From Micromonospora siamensis (GTDB lineage Bacteria; Actinomycetota; Actinomycetes; Mycobacteriales; Micromonosporaceae), in the NCBI RefSeq assembly GCF_900090305.1, contig NZ_LT607751.1, positions 124,001-188,000 on the forward strand: a DNA stretch of 64,000 nt. The letters are read 5' to 3'. Positions 33,042-41,710 of the stretch are shown piece after piece. Position 1 is the first letter of the stretch, and each line of letters begins with the position of its first letter. The notes beneath the pieces were generated by a model. It was not told the DNA's origin. It saw only the letters and a list, made by a program, of their open reading frames with translations, and made no database searches. A program made the translations under genes and the position numbers.

Positions 33042-33880
33042 GACGCGGGGTCCCGGACGGTGTGCGGCTGTTCGGCCGGCCCCTCGCCCACGAACGAGTA
33101 CGGCGGCCACGGGCCGGTCAGCTCCAGCCTGACCTGCGGGTGCCGGCCGGCGAGCGCCCGGACCAGCTCGGTGAAGCCGTCGAGAGCGGCGGTGTCCACC
33201 AGGTACGCCCCGTTGAGCACCATCGCCGTCGCCGCGCCGGAGAGCCGGCGGTCCTGCAGGGCGTGCCGGCGGTCGGCGACCGCGTACTGGGCGAGCGCCT
33301 CGTGCACGGTGGCGGCGGTGTCCGCGGCGATCCGCTGCCCCTGCTCCCGCGCGGTCAGCTGGGCCCGCCGCCGCCGCAGGTACGCCGCTCCCGCGCCGCC
33401 CCCGCCGGCCGGTTCGTCGTCCTCCTCGGCCGGCGGCGCGCCGGGCACCACGTACCCCTTGACGCCCCACTCGGTGCGGCCGGTCAGCCGGTCCAGGGCG
33501 GCGGTCAGCTCCGCGTGCCGCTCGGCGAGGACCGCGGCGACCCGGTCGGCGTCCCGGTGCACGGTGGCCAGCCGGGCCGGCACCACCGCACCGGTCGCGG
33601 ACAGCGCCGCCACCACCCCGTGGTGGGTCCGGGCGGCGGACTCCAGCCAGGTCAGGTCCTCCAGCTTGCGGCGCAGCGGCTCCTCGCCGTACTCGGTCAG
33701 GGGGGCGGCGCTGACCACGGCGACCAGGCCGCCGCCGTGCACCGCGCGGACCTTCCCGCCGTCCATCCCCACCATCTCGGCGAGCGTGTCCGGCGGAACG
33801 TCCCGGACCACCCCGTGCAGCCAGGCTCCGGTCTCCGGCCGGGTCGTGGCGACCGGGCCGACGTCAGCGGTCGTACTCAT
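33035..33880 (-). CDS. gvpL: gas vesicle protein GvpL/GvpF family
   Basis: The 281-residue protein is of the GvpL/F family: WLHGVVRDVPPDTLAE at the start, VVPARLATVHRDADRVAAVL in the middle, and the C-terminal signature VRLELTGPWPPYSFVGEG. The family makes minor shell-associated proteins that help start vesicle growth. It is the second copy in the operon (the other is at 35009). A Gly-rich insert (EEDDEPAGGGGAG) separates the two alpha/beta halves. It overlaps the upstream gene by 17 bases. Confidence 0.93.
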   Translation of the reverse strand: MSTTADVGPVATTRPETGAWLHGVVRDVPPDTLAEMVGMDGGKVRAVHGGGLVAVVSAAPLTEYGEEPLRRKLEDLTWLESAARTHHGVVAALSATGAVVPARLATVHRDADRVAAVLAERHAELTAALDRLTGRTEWGVKGYVVPGAPPAEEDDEPAGGGGAGAAYLRRRRAQLTAREQGQRIAADTAATVHEALAQYAVADRRHALQDRRLSGAATAMVLNGAYLVDTAALDGFTELVRALAGRHPQVRLELTGPWPPYSFVGEGPAEQPHTVRDPASW

Positions 33881-34229
33881 CGAAGTCCCTCCTCGCCGTG
33901 GCCCGCTCCACCCGGGGGCGGCGCTCGGCCTCGACCTCCTCGGGGTCGCGCGGGCCCGGCTCGATCGGCGGGCGGGCCCGGGAGCTGAGCCACGGGTCGT
34001 GTTCCCACCAGTCGATGCCGATCTGCCGCGCGGTGTCGACCGAGGCGATCACCAGCCGCAGCTTCAGCGTCAGCAGCTCGATGTCGAGCAGGCTGACCCG
34101 AATGTCTCCGGCGATCACGATGCCCCGGTCCAGCACCCGTTCCAGGATGTCCCCCAGGTTCGCCGGCTCGTGCCCGGCGCCCATCACCTGGCCGGAGTTC
34201 TGCACCACCGGTGGTCGCGGACCGGTCAT
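33864..34229 (-). CDS. gvpJ: GvpA-family gas vesicle protein GvpJ
   Basis: This 121-residue GvpA-related protein has the core LGDILERVLDRGIVIAGDIR, VSLLDIELLTLKLRLVIASV and then DWWEHDPWLS, a C-terminal feature of GvpJ rather than GvpA. The tail is charged. ATG 34229 has GGAGGGTGAG immediately upstream and starts 2 bases from the gvpO stop. GvpJ is a minor shell component thought to cap or seed vesicles. Confidence 0.9.
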   Translation of the reverse strand: MTGPRPPVVQNSGQVMGAGHEPANLGDILERVLDRGIVIAGDIRVSLLDIELLTLKLRLVIASVDTARQIGIDWWEHDPWLSSRARPPIEPGPRDPEEVEAERRPRVERATARRDFDEYDR

Positions 34230-34230
34230 C

Positions 34231-34578
34231 TCACCCTCCGTCGCCCTTGCCGCGCTGGTAGCGCCGCGTCCGTCGATAGCCCAGCAGGCCACCGTCGAGG
34301 TCCAGCTCCACGTCGTAGAGGCCGAGCAGGTCGGTGGAGGCGGGGATCCGGTGGTCCTCCACCACCTCGACGCCGACCAGCCAGCCGTCGTCGGTGGGCT
34401 GGATGGAGGTGACGCCGAGCGGGTCCCGGCCGGTCAGCGCGACCACCTGGCGCAGCCCCTCGCGCGCCGCCTCGGCGGCCGAGATCGGTTCCAGGTCCTC
34501 GTCGTCGTCCTCGTACCGGCCCGCCGGTTCACCCCGGCCACCCCGGCTGCCGTCACCGCGGATCAGTCCTGCCGACAC
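34231..34578 (-). CDS. gvpO: gas vesicle protein GvpO
   Basis: This 115-residue GvpO-family protein has EAAREGLRQVVALTGRDPLG, SIQPTDDGWLVGVEVVED, YDVELDLDGGLLGYRRTRRY. GTG 34578 is chosen because AGGGAGG lies about 8 bases upstream and the conserved part starts soon after; it makes gvpO overlap the end of gvpG by 26 bases. The open frame extends further upstream to 34728. In Streptomyces gvpO is usually first in the cluster; here it sits between gvpG and gvpJ. Confidence 0.88.
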   Translation of the reverse strand: MSAGLIRGDGSRGGRGEPAGRYEDDDEDLEPISAAEAAREGLRQVVALTGRDPLGVTSIQPTDDGWLVGVEVVEDHRIPASTDLLGLYDVELDLDGGLLGYRRTRRYQRGKGDGG

Positions 34579-35005
34579 CGCGTCCACCTCCCTCGCCCGC
34601 TCGTCGTCGCGGCGGCCCACCCCGGGCGCGCCGCCGTTCCCCGGTGGCGGCCCGCCGCGCCCCGGCACCACCGGCGCGGGCGGCCGGACCACCCGGCCGG
34701 GCGCCCCCGGCACCGGCCGACCGGCCACTGCCGGTCGCCGGGCCCGTCGCCCGACCGCCGGCCGGGGCGCCGGAGGAGCCGGCCGTGCCGGTCAGCCGGT
34801 CCAGCACCTGCTGCTGTCCGGCGTCCCGCTCCGCGGTGGTGATGTCACCCGCCGCCGCGGCCCGGTCCAGCTCCTCCAGCTCCCGGCGGACGTTCGCCGG
34901 GTCGTGCTGCTTGGCCTCCGCCTCCCGGGCGATCACCTTCAGCACCGAGGTCAGACCGCGCACCGGGGCGTACGGGAAGGTCAGCAGCCCCCACAGGATG
35001 TCCAC
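34553..35005 (-). CDS. gvpG: gas vesicle protein GvpG with extended low-complexity tail
   Basis: Residues 1-75 are the GvpG domain (MDILWGLLTFPYAPVRGLTS, VRRELEELDRAAAAGDITTA). The remaining 75 residues are Gly/Ala/Arg-rich without predicted structure, making the protein longer than the usual 80-100 residues. The start is GTG 35005, 3 bases after the gvpF stop. GvpG is an accessory assembly protein. The tail region overlaps the beginning of gvpO, so its end may be shaped by that coding constraint. Confidence 0.9.
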   Translation of the reverse strand: MDILWGLLTFPYAPVRGLTSVLKVIAREAEAKQHDPANVRRELEELDRAAAAGDITTAERDAGQQQVLDRLTGTAGSSGAPAGGRATGPATGSGRSAGAGGARPGGPAARAGGAGARRAATGERRRARGGPPRRRAGEGGGRGVGRTDPR

Positions 35006-35008
35006 CGG

Positions 35009-35764
35009 TCACTCCGCCAGCTGATGGGCGCCGACGAAGTCGTACGGGGCCAGCGGGCCGAGCAGCCGCATCCGGATCAGGTCCCGGCGCTGTTCGGCGA
35101 AGTCCTCCACCGCCGCCAGGAACTCCTCCTCGTGGTCCGCCCCGATCAGGAAGGCCACGTTCACCGCGTCCAGCTCGCTGCTCGGTGGCCGGACCGCGGT
35201 ACGTACGGCGTACCGGCCCATCTCGTTGACGAGCCGCCCGTTCTCGGCCTCGCGGCTCAGCTCGACGGCCTGGCTGATCATCTCGCCGAGCCGGATCCGC
35301 GCCTCCCGGGTCTCCGTCTCGGGCCGGCCGCGTACCTGCTCGGCCAGCCGCGCGGCGTCCGCGTTACCGGCGAGGATCTCGCTGATCAGCGCGCTGTCGT
35401 CGTACCGGCCGTGCACCGTGTACTGCAACCGGTCCTCGAGCTGGTCGAGGGTCTCGGCGAACTCGTCATGGTGCGCGGAGAGCAGATCCTCCACCGCGTC
35501 CGGGCCGGTGACCACGGTGCCGAACCGCACCGGCAGCACCGGTGCGACGGCCGCGGTCCCGTCCAGCAGCGTCTGGTACGCGGTCAGGTCGGCGGGCCGG
35601 CCCATAGGCTGCTCCAGCCCCACCTCGCTGACCAGGGCCGCGAGCTCCCCGTGCCGTACCGCGGTGATCTCTCCCGGCGGGTCGCCGACCCCGGCGGCAT
35701 CCGGGGTCGGCTCCACGTCGGACGGCACGATGCCGTAGATGAACAGTCCGGTCTCGTCCGCCAT
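35009..35764 (-). CDS. gvpF: gas vesicle protein GvpF (GvpL/F family)
   Basis: The 251-residue protein starts MADETGLFIYGIVPSDVEPT and has VLPVRFGTVVTGPDAVEDLL. It ends with the family signature MRLLGPLAPYDFVGAHQLAE. GvpF is a minor protein at the inner vesicle face required for assembly. It ends 3 bases before gvpG and starts 1 base after the gvpA-type gene stops. Confidence 0.95.
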   Translation of the reverse strand: MADETGLFIYGIVPSDVEPTPDAAGVGDPPGEITAVRHGELAALVSEVGLEQPMGRPADLTAYQTLLDGTAAVAPVLPVRFGTVVTGPDAVEDLLSAHHDEFAETLDQLEDRLQYTVHGRYDDSALISEILAGNADAARLAEQVRGRPETETREARIRLGEMISQAVELSREAENGRLVNEMGRYAVRTAVRPPSSELDAVNVAFLIGADHEEEFLAAVEDFAEQRRDLIRMRLLGPLAPYDFVGAHQLAE

Positions 35765-35765
35765 G

Positions 35766-36254
35766 TCAGCGCTCCCCGTCCCGGCGGCGGCGGGGCCGGT
35801 CACGGACCGCCCCGGTGGTGTCGGCGGCCGTGTCGCCGACCGTCCGGCCGAGCTCACCGGCGGTCCGGCTGGCCTCCCGGGTGACCCCGCCGGCAACGCC
35901 GCCCACCTCCCGGGCCACCCCGCCGACCTCGCCCACCGTGTCGCCGAGCCCCGAGGTGACCTCGCGGGCCGCACCGGTCACGTCGCCCAGCAGCCCGGAG
36001 AGTGGGCCACCCTCCTTGGGTTGGATGTCCAGCCGGTCGGTCATCTCGGCGAACTTCAGGTACGTCTCGATGCTCGCCACCACCACCCGCGCGTTGATCT
36101 CCAACAGCGGGATGCCGACCACTCCGATGGTGACCTGGGCGTCGATCACGACCCCCTTGTCGAGGACGGTCTCCACGACGTCGGCGAGCCCGCCGGCACC
36201 GCCCTTCTCCAAAGCGCCACCGGCCTGGCCACCGCCCGACGTCACGACGCTCAT
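35766..36254 (-). CDS. gvpA: gas vesicle structural protein GvpA with a long C-terminal tail
   Basis: The 162-residue protein contains the shell-protein core [40 protein letters not shown] and [11 protein letters not shown], the closest of the three GvpA-family members to the main rib protein. A tail of about 85 residues follows, with repeated heptad-like units ([20 protein letters not shown]) resembling an amphipathic helix. Typical GvpA is 70-145 residues, so the tail is notable. ATG 36254 overlaps the upstream stop (ATGA). Confidence 0.88.
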   Translation of the reverse strand: MSVVTSGGGQAGGALEKGGAGGLADVVETVLDKGVVIDAQVTIGVVGIPLLEINARVVVASIETYLKFAEMTDRLDIQPKEGGPLSGLLGDVTGAAREVTSGLGDTVGEVGGVAREVGGVAGGVTREASRTAGELGRTVGDTAADTTGAVRDRPRRRRDGER

Positions 36255-37462
36255 TCGTCACGCTCCTCGCGGCGACGGCGGACCACCGGCCGGCGGGGCG
36301 CCTCGGGGGCGCGTCGGGCCGTCGGGCGGGGCCGCTGCGGCTCCTCCCGCTGCTCGCGGGACTCCCGCTCGGGGCGGGGCTGGGCGCGGCGGGCGCGCTC
36401 CGGCTGCCGGCGGCGCGGCGCGGGCTGCTCCTCGTCGTACCCCTCGTCGTAGTCCTCGCCCTCGTCGTAGGCGTCGTACTCCTCTTCCTCCTCGGTCGGG
36501 CGGCGGCGCTGCGGCGGCCGGCGGCGGCCCCGCTCGGCGGGCCGGCGCTCCTCCTCCTGCTCGGGCTGCTCCTCGCCCTCCTCGGGCTCCTCCGCCTCGC
36601 CCTGCTCGGCCTGCTCGCGGGCCTCCTGCTCCTCCTGGAGGGCGGTCTCGTGGTCCTTGACCACCTCGGAGTCCTGGATCTCGCCGCGCCAGCCCTCGAC
36701 CGAGTCGGGGTCGAGCACGGTGACCGTCATGACGTGCCGGACGAAGTGCTTCAGCTCCAGCCGGACCCGACGACCCTGGGCCCGCCACAGGTTGCCGGTG
36801 TGCTCGAACAGGCCCTTCGGGTGGTATTCCAGGACGACCAGGATCCGGGTCAGCTCGGGGCCGACCTCGTGGAAGCTGACCGTGCCGTCCACCGAGCCCT
36901 TCTCGCCCTTGGACCGCCAGTGGATCAGCCGGTCCGGGATCTGCCGGACGATGGTCGACTCCCAGCTGCGGTGCGACCAGAAGATCTGGGCCTTCCAGTT
37001 CATCTTCTCGTCTTCGGCGTTCTCCGCGAGCTCGACCTTCTTCATGAAGCTCGGGAAGTCGCCGAAGGTCGTCCACTGGTTGTAGGCCACCCGGACCGGG
37101 ACGCCGACCTCGATGGTCTCGACGATGTTGGTGACCTTCAGCTTCTTGCCACCGCTCTTGCCGCCCTTGCCGCCACCGAAGGCCGCCATCAACTTCTCCT
37201 TACCGCCGGCCAGGCCGGCATGGAACATGGCCTTGACCGGGGAGTTGCCCTCGGCGAGCTTCTGCGCGCCGGTGGCCGCGGCGATCAGGCCCGGACCGCC
37301 GCCCTGCTTCGCGTACTCACTGAGCCGACCGGTGGCGCCGGTGAGCCGCTCGGTCACCACGGTCACCGCCCGTTCACCGATCGCGCTGGCCAGGTTGCGC
37401 AGCTCGCCGCCGAGCTGGTCGCGGGCCCGGTCGGTGAGGTTCTGGGTCGCTGCCATCCTCAT
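36251..37462 (-). CDS. SRPBCC-domain protein of the gas-vesicle operon
   Basis: The 403-residue protein has three parts: an Ala-rich helical N-terminus (residues 1-110), a SRPBCC/polyketide-cyclase-like domain (about 115-250: [56 protein letters not shown]) and a highly charged tail of about 130 residues (Glu-rich then Arg/Pro-rich). Proteins of this type recur in actinobacterial gas-vesicle clusters, but their function there is not established. ATG 37462 overlaps the upstream stop as ATGA. Confidence 0.85.
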   Translation of the reverse strand: MRMAATQNLTDRARDQLGGELRNLASAIGERAVTVVTERLTGATGRLSEYAKQGGGPGLIAAATGAQKLAEGNSPVKAMFHAGLAGGKEKLMAAFGGGKGGKSGGKKLKVTNIVETIEVGVPVRVAYNQWTTFGDFPSFMKKVELAENAEDEKMNWKAQIFWSHRSWESTIVRQIPDRLIHWRSKGEKGSVDGTVSFHEVGPELTRILVVLEYHPKGLFEHTGNLWRAQGRRVRLELKHFVRHVMTVTVLDPDSVEGWRGEIQDSEVVKDHETALQEEQEAREQAEQGEAEEPEEGEEQPEQEEERRPAERGRRRPPQRRRPTEEEEEYDAYDEGEDYDEGYDEEQPAPRRRQPERARRAQPRPERESREQREEPQRPRPTARRAPEAPRRPVVRRRREERDE

Positions 37463-37929
37463 CGCCCCCGACCGCGGGTCACCGGCCGCCGGTCGTCCGC
37501 CGCCGGCTGCTCGTCGAGCTCCTGCTCCTCGTCCGGGGCCGAGCCCTGCTCGTCGTCGTACTGGTCCTCGTCGTACTGGTCGTCCTGCCGGTCGGCGCCC
37601 TGGTCCGGCTGCCCCCCGCCGGAGCGGCGGCGCAGCGCGTCCGCGCCGCCGCGCAGCTTGCCGCTGAGCGCGTCGATGCCGCTGCCCGCGGCGGCCGAGG
37701 CGGCGGCCTTGCCGGCGGTGGCCAGCGGGGCGCCCAGCTTGCTCAGGTTGCCCAGTTGGGGGGTGTTGTTCAGCAGGTCGGTGCCGACCTTCATCAGCCC
37801 GCCCGGCCGCTGGCTGGCCCGGCCGGCGGCGACGGCCGCGGCGAGGGTGAGGGCGGTACGCATCTTCTTGCGCCGGCCCAGGACGTAGCCGGCGGCGATC
37901 GCGAGCGCGACTCGTGCTCCGCTCTTCAT
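37459..37929 (-). CDS. first gene of the gas-vesicle operon, unknown function
   Basis: The 156-residue protein begins MKSGARVALAIAAGYVLGRR, an N-terminal helix with a conserved YVLGRRKKMR that recurs in gas-vesicle-associated proteins of actinobacteria. It has an Ala/Gly-rich middle and a very acidic tail (DQYDEDQYDDEQGSAPDEEQ). ATG 37929 has AAGGAGC upstream. It is the promoter-proximal gene and is joined to the SRPBCC gene by ATGA. It may be an anchor or chaperone for vesicle assembly; this is inference. Confidence 0.75.
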   Translation of the reverse strand: MKSGARVALAIAAGYVLGRRKKMRTALTLAAAVAAGRASQRPGGLMKVGTDLLNNTPQLGNLSKLGAPLATAGKAAASAAAGSGIDALSGKLRGGADALRRRSGGGQPDQGADRQDDQYDEDQYDDEQGSAPDEEQELDEQPAADDRRPVTRGRGR

Positions 37930-38222
37930 CTCGTGCTCCTTCACTCCCCGGGGAAATCGGACACCCGATTCGTTCGCGGCCGGAAAAACAGCTACCGGGG
38001 AACAGCGCGAGAAAGGCCTGCGATCGGGGTCCCGTATCAGCGGACCCGGCGGGCAGTACCCGAGGCAGCAACCACAAAACATTGCCGCACTGCGCTTAGG
38101 CGCGGCTGAGAAGAGCTATCGGGACTGCCGGACAGCCTCGGTCGCAAACTGCACAAATCGGATTTCAGGGCAGCCCTGAGCAGGGCGGGGGACAAATGCT
38201 TGCCCGACGACAAGCAGCCCGT
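37930..38222 (-). promoter_or_regulatory. upstream region of the gas-vesicle operon
   Basis: This 293-base gap separates the operon from a GNAT gene read in the same direction. It contains the stress-type promoter described separately and a leader of about 117 bases. No gene is seen, and an open frame across it (to 38082) is not supported. Confidence 0.5.
38056..38080 (-). promoter_or_regulatory. SigB-type stress promoter (GTTT-N15-GGGTAC) of the gas-vesicle operon
   Basis: On the minus strand GTTT (38080-38077), 15 bases and GGGTAC (38061-38056) match the actinobacterial stress sigma consensus GNNT-N14-16-GGGTA(C/T) exactly. Transcription would start near 38047, about 117 bases upstream of the first gene. 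Gas-vesicle genes in streptomycetes are reported under such stress or osmotic control. Confidence 0.65.
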
Positions 38223-38732
38223 TCAGTGGGTCGGAAGTACGGAGTCCAGACACATTTCCGCGCGCAGTTTCCCGCCGCCGGAACGCAATTTCGCACCGCA
38301 TTTCCGCAATACCGAGACGGCACCCGCGTTGTCCGGTGCCGTCTCCGCCACAACGGTACGCATACCGGCTGCGGCGGCCCGGTTCAGCAATTCGCGCAGC
38401 GCCGCGGCGCCCAGCCCCTGCCCCCGGGCCGAGCGGCCCAGCCACATCCCGGCCTCCACCACCCCCGGCGCGTCGCAGCGGGTCATCCGGACCATGCCGA
38501 CCACCTCGCCGCCGGCCACCACAGCGAACATCAGGGTCCGGGTGGGGCCGTCCAGACCGCCGAAGCTGGCCCGGTGGAAGTCCCGGAACGCGTCCCGGCG
38601 GGCCTGGGACCAGCCGGCCGGCGCCTCGACCGGGGGCATCACGTCGGCCGGCTCGGCCTCGGCGACCGCTACGGAGAGCAACGGCTCCAGGTTCTGCTCG
38701 TCCACCGGCTCCAGCCGTACCGATCCCGTCAC
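38223..38732 (-). CDS. GNAT family N-acetyltransferase
   Basis: This single-domain acetyltransferase has 169 residues and a GTG start. It carries VVGMVRMTRCDAPGVVEAGM, the acetyl-CoA loop RSARGQGLGAAALRELLNRA and NAGAVSVLRKCGAKLRSGGG, close to the ribosomal-protein (RimJ/RimL-like) GNAT group. The C-terminus reads CLDSVLPTH. Substrate not determined. The reading direction matches the gas-vesicle operon, but a 293-base gap with its own promoter separates them. Confidence 0.85.
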   Translation of the reverse strand: MTGSVRLEPVDEQNLEPLLSVAVAEAEPADVMPPVEAPAGWSQARRDAFRDFHRASFGGLDGPTRTLMFAVVAGGEVVGMVRMTRCDAPGVVEAGMWLGRSARGQGLGAAALRELLNRAAAAGMRTVVAETAPDNAGAVSVLRKCGAKLRSGGGKLRAEMCLDSVLPTH

Positions 38733-38884
38733 AGTGCCGCAGTCTGCCGCCCGGGACCGGCTCAGTCCAGCCCTTTGCCCCGGTACTGCCGGTCCGTCGG
38801 GAGGTCTCGGCCGGTCGTGCCACCGAGGTGTTCCGCATCACGCTCCGTGGTCCTGTCGACGGGACTGCGCGGGCTGCAGACCGC

Positions 38885-39778
38885 TCAGCCGAACTGGCAG
38901 AGCACCACCGACGCGTCGTCGGCCCGCTTGAACCGGCGCAGCCGGTCGGCGTGGTCCCGCTCGGCCGCCCGGACCCGGCCGATCAGCGCCTCCGGCCCCT
39001 CGGTCGTCACCAGGTCGAGCAGACCCGGCCAGCCGAAGAGGCCGAACTGCTCCACCGCGCAGGAGGCGCCGTCGCTGAGCAGCACGGCCCGGCGCAGCGC
39101 GCCCACCCCGCGCAACGGCAGCGTCCCGGTCACCGCGTGGTACGCCGCGTCCGGGTCGGACGCCGCCACCCAGTAGCCGTGGGTCCGGTTCATCCGCTCC
39201 CGCTGGGCGGTGACCACCAGCCGGAACCGGGTGGCCCGGTCGGCCGCGTCCGCCGGTAGGTCGGCCATCATCCGGCGCAGCTCGGCGGCGGTCGCGTCCA
39301 GCCGGTCGTCGGTGACCACCCGCACCTCCGCATCGGTCTCCAGCACCAGCGGGGAGTCGCAGAGCACCAGGTAGTCCACCTGGTCGCCGCCCTCCCGGAG
39401 CAGGCAGACCGTCGACGACGGGGTACCGGGATGGTCCAGGTCGCACCGGCCGTCGTGGTCGGCGCGCACGGCGAGGATCGCCGCCGCCAGGTTGCTCATC
39501 AGCGTCGCCGCCGGCCGGGACGCCTGCGCCAGCCCGATCCGGGCCGCCAGGTGCCGGACGTACCAGGACGGGCCGTGCACGCAGCCCGTGTCGAAGCCCT
39601 CCGGCACCGTCGCCCCGTCGAGCACGCCGACCAGCGGCCCGAACCGGAACACCAGGTCCTCGTTCTCCGGCCGGCCCGGAGCCGCCGCCGAGGCGGAACT
39701 CACCCGCATCGTCGGCGCCGCCCCCGCCGGCCACGCCGGCCGGCTCCCGATCGCGTACCGCCGGTCCGGTGCCCCCAT
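38885..39778 (-). CDS. PP2C-like protein phosphatase
   Basis: The 297-residue protein resembles PPM/PP2C serine/threonine phosphatases: RPENEDLVFRFGPLVGVLDG near the N-terminus (metal-binding Asp), the LLREGGDQVDYLVLCDSPLV strand pair, and AVLLSDGASCAVEQFGLFGW as the second metal site. The C-terminal ADDASVVLCQFG is typical. ATG 39778 has GGAGGGAG upstream; the longer frame to 39805 lacks one. It probably dephosphorylates a kinase target or regulator; no partner kinase lies beside it. Confidence 0.75.
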   Translation of the reverse strand: MGAPDRRYAIGSRPAWPAGAAPTMRVSSASAAAPGRPENEDLVFRFGPLVGVLDGATVPEGFDTGCVHGPSWYVRHLAARIGLAQASRPAATLMSNLAAAILAVRADHDGRCDLDHPGTPSSTVCLLREGGDQVDYLVLCDSPLVLETDAEVRVVTDDRLDATAAELRRMMADLPADAADRATRFRLVVTAQRERMNRTHGYWVAASDPDAAYHAVTGTLPLRGVGALRRAVLLSDGASCAVEQFGLFGWPGLLDLVTTEGPEALIGRVRAAERDHADRLRRFKRADDASVVLCQFG

Positions 39779-39947
39779 CCGCGTACTCCCTCCGTCGCCG
39801 CCCACCTACCCGGCCGTACCCGGGACATGCCGGCCATCCGGCCAACTCGCCGTCGCCGCACGGACGCCGACGGTAGCGTCGGCAGTGGTGGGCTCGCCGG
39901 CCCGGCACGGCGCCGGCGGAGCGGTACTACGGCGACAGGGGGATCGC

Positions 39948-40163
39948 ATGTTGGCACGGTTGCACGAGTCGGGACTGAAGTCGGAACACATGTACTTTGC
40001 CGGGTTCGCCAGCATCGGCCTCTCGTTCACCAGCTGGTTCCTCTCCAAGCACCTGGAGCGGGCCGGCGTGGCCCGGGCGGACCGCTGGGGCATCTTCATC
40101 GGCGAGTGGGCGCCGACGTTCTTCGCCATCGGCAACGGCCTGCAGATGTACGAGAAGCGCTGA
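39948..40163 (+). CDS. small hypothetical protein (71 aa) with hydrophobic segments
   Basis: ATG 39948 follows AGGGGGA. The 71-residue product (MLARLHESGLKSEHMYFAGF...) has two short hydrophobic helices (FAGFASIGLSFTSWFL and WGIFIGEWAPTFFAIGNGLQ) and is likely membrane-bound. Such proteins are conserved in Micromonosporaceae-like genomes without known role. It is convergent with the DUF3263 gene 4 bases away. Confidence 0.75.
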   Translation: MLARLHESGLKSEHMYFAGFASIGLSFTSWFLSKHLERAGVARADRWGIFIGEWAPTFFAIGNGLQMYEKR

Positions 40164-40167
40164 GCGG

Positions 40168-40575
40168 TCAGCGCCGCCGGTTGCGCGCCCGCGACGAGCG
40201 CAACCGGCGCAGCCGGGCGATCAGCACCGGCTCGGCGGCCAGCGCGGCTGGATTGTCCAACAGGCCGTTGAGCAGCTGGTAGTAGCGGGTGGCGGAGAGG
40301 CCGAAGGTCTCCCGGACGGCCTGCTCCTTGGCGCCGGCGTGCCGCCACCACTGCTGCTCGAAGTCGAGGATCCGCCGTTCCCGCTCGGTGAGCCCGGCGG
40401 GACCGACGGCGGGTGTCCCGGTCGGGGTGCCCTCCGGCTCGACCTCGGGGGTCGACTCCGCCTCGGGTGCGGGGCGCGGGGGCGGAATGACCGGCGCACC
40501 GTCGCGTCCCGGCGTGCCGGCCGCCGGGGACGGCTCGGGCCGGCCGGTGGCGGCCGCGGAGGCGTCGGCGGACAT
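40168..40575 (-). CDS. DUF3263 domain protein
   Basis: This 135-residue protein has a Pro-rich N-terminal half and a DUF3263 helix-turn-helix-like C-terminal half (LTERERRILDFEQQWWRHAG, KEQAVRETFGLSATRYYQLL), ending in an Arg-rich basic tail (RLRRLRSSRARNRRR). DUF3263 is an actinobacterial family; the sigma-factor-like helix-turn-helix and basic tail suggest DNA binding. Function unproven. Confidence 0.9.
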   Translation of the reverse strand: MSADASAAATGRPEPSPAAGTPGRDGAPVIPPPRPAPEAESTPEVEPEGTPTGTPAVGPAGLTERERRILDFEQQWWRHAGAKEQAVRETFGLSATRYYQLLNGLLDNPAALAAEPVLIARLRRLRSSRARNRRR

Positions 40576-40650
40576 GGCGCTCTCCTCGCAGGCGGGTGGG
40601 ACCGGGGACCCACAGCCTAACCAGGGCCGACCAGGAACGCAGCGGACGCC

Positions 40651-40684
40651 ACGGGCGGCCCCGGAACGTCCCGGGGCCGCCCGT
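40651..40684 (-). terminator. terminator after the ABC-2 permease
   Basis: ACGGGCGGCCCCGG and CCGGGGCCGCCCGT form a perfect 14-bp stem with a 6-base loop, 7 bases past the permease stop at 40691. It also blocks entry into the DUF3263 gene. Confidence 0.85.
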
Positions 40685-40690
40685 GACGAC

Positions 40691-41710
40691 TCAGGCGACG
40701 TCGCGCCGGCGCATCGTCCAGAGCGCCGCGCCGAGCGCGAGCACCAGCCCGACGACGATCAGCACCGACGACTGCTGCCAGTCGATGGTCAGCTTGTCCG
40801 GCAGGCAGTTCCCCGACGGGCTGGCGTTGCACGCGTCGTAGTCCTCCAGCGTGACCTCCTTGCGCATCCAGGCCAGCCCGTAGGTGGGCAGCAGCCAGGC
40901 GTCCGGGAAGGCGACCCCGGCCAGCCGCAGCACGATGCCCAGCCCGAACTGGGCCACCACGAAGAAGGCCATCGCCCCGCCGAGCGCGAAGGCGGTGTGC
41001 CGCCCGAGCGAGGCCACCGCGAAGCCGACCGCCGTGACCGCCAGCACCAGCGCCACCGCGCGCAGCTCGGTCAGCCCGAACGACCGCCACACTCCCGCGG
41101 CCATCTCGGTGGTCGTCCCTCGGAAGTGCCCGATCAACCAGAACGCCACGGTCCAGAGGGCGACCGCCAGCACGGTGGTCACGGCAGTCGCGCTGAGCAG
41201 CGCCGCCAGCTTGGTCAGCAGCACGGTGAGCCGCTTCGGCCGCCACAGCAGCAGGTTCATCATGCCGCCGGTGTTCCACTCGGCCCCGACGTACGAGGCG
41301 CCAACCACGAAGCCGACCACCGCCAGCAGCGCCGCGAAGGTCTCCAGGGTCTGCGCGAAGTCGTCGTGGAACCGGAACGTCGGCGGCAGCGACCACTTCG
41401 GGTCGAACGCCTCCGGCGGCGGCGGGCTGATCTGGGAGCAGTCGTCCGGGAAGCCCCGCTCGCCGGGCGCCTCGCCGGCCGCCTTGGCCTTCTCGCACTC
41501 GGCGCGGAACCGGTCGGTGTCCCGCACCGCCTCCTGGTAGTGGGCCTGGGTGGCCCGTTCGGCGGCGGCGACCTGCTCGGCGCCGATCTTCTGGTTGGTG
41601 ACGAAGGCGCTGGCGACGATGGCTCCCAGCACCAGCAGGCCGAGCAGGGCCATGTACCGGGTGAAACGCCGCTTGCCGAGCCGGCGCAGCTCGGTCCGAT
41701 AGAGGCTCAC
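40691..41710 (-). CDS. ABC-2 type transporter permease
   Basis: The 339-residue membrane protein has one helix near the N-terminus (YMALLGLLVLGAIVASAFVT), a long extracytoplasmic loop with two Cys (about residues 60-125) and then five helices with the ABC-2 pattern (SYVGAEWNTGGMMNLLLWRP, ALWTVAFWLIGHFRG). GTG 41710 overlaps the ATPase stop as GTGA. It forms an exporter with the protein encoded just upstream. Confidence 0.88.
   Translation of the reverse strand: MSLYRTELRRLGKRRFTRYMALLGLLVLGAIVASAFVTNQKIGAEQVAAAERATQAHYQEAVRDTDRFRAECEKAKAAGEAPGERGFPDDCSQISPPPPEAFDPKWSLPPTFRFHDDFAQTLETFAALLAVVGFVVGASYVGAEWNTGGMMNLLLWRPKRLTVLLTKLAALLSATAVTTVLAVALWTVAFWLIGHFRGTTTEMAAGVWRSFGLTELRAVALVLAVTAVGFAVASLGRHTAFALGGAMAFFVVAQFGLGIVLRLAGVAFPDAWLLPTYGLAWMRKEVTLEDYDACNASPSGNCLPDKLTIDWQQSSVLIVVGLVLALGAALWTMRRRDVA

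Noticed and set aside
34578..34728. ATG 34728 as the gvpO start
   Set aside because: It would make gvpO overlap gvpG by about 175 bases with a Pro/Gly-rich extension not typical of the family; GTG 34578 has a good Shine-Dalgarno.
37930..38082. Upstream extension of the first gas-vesicle ORF to 38082
   Set aside because: The extension overlaps the predicted stress promoter region and lacks a ribosome-binding site; ATG 37929 has AAGGAGC at good spacing.
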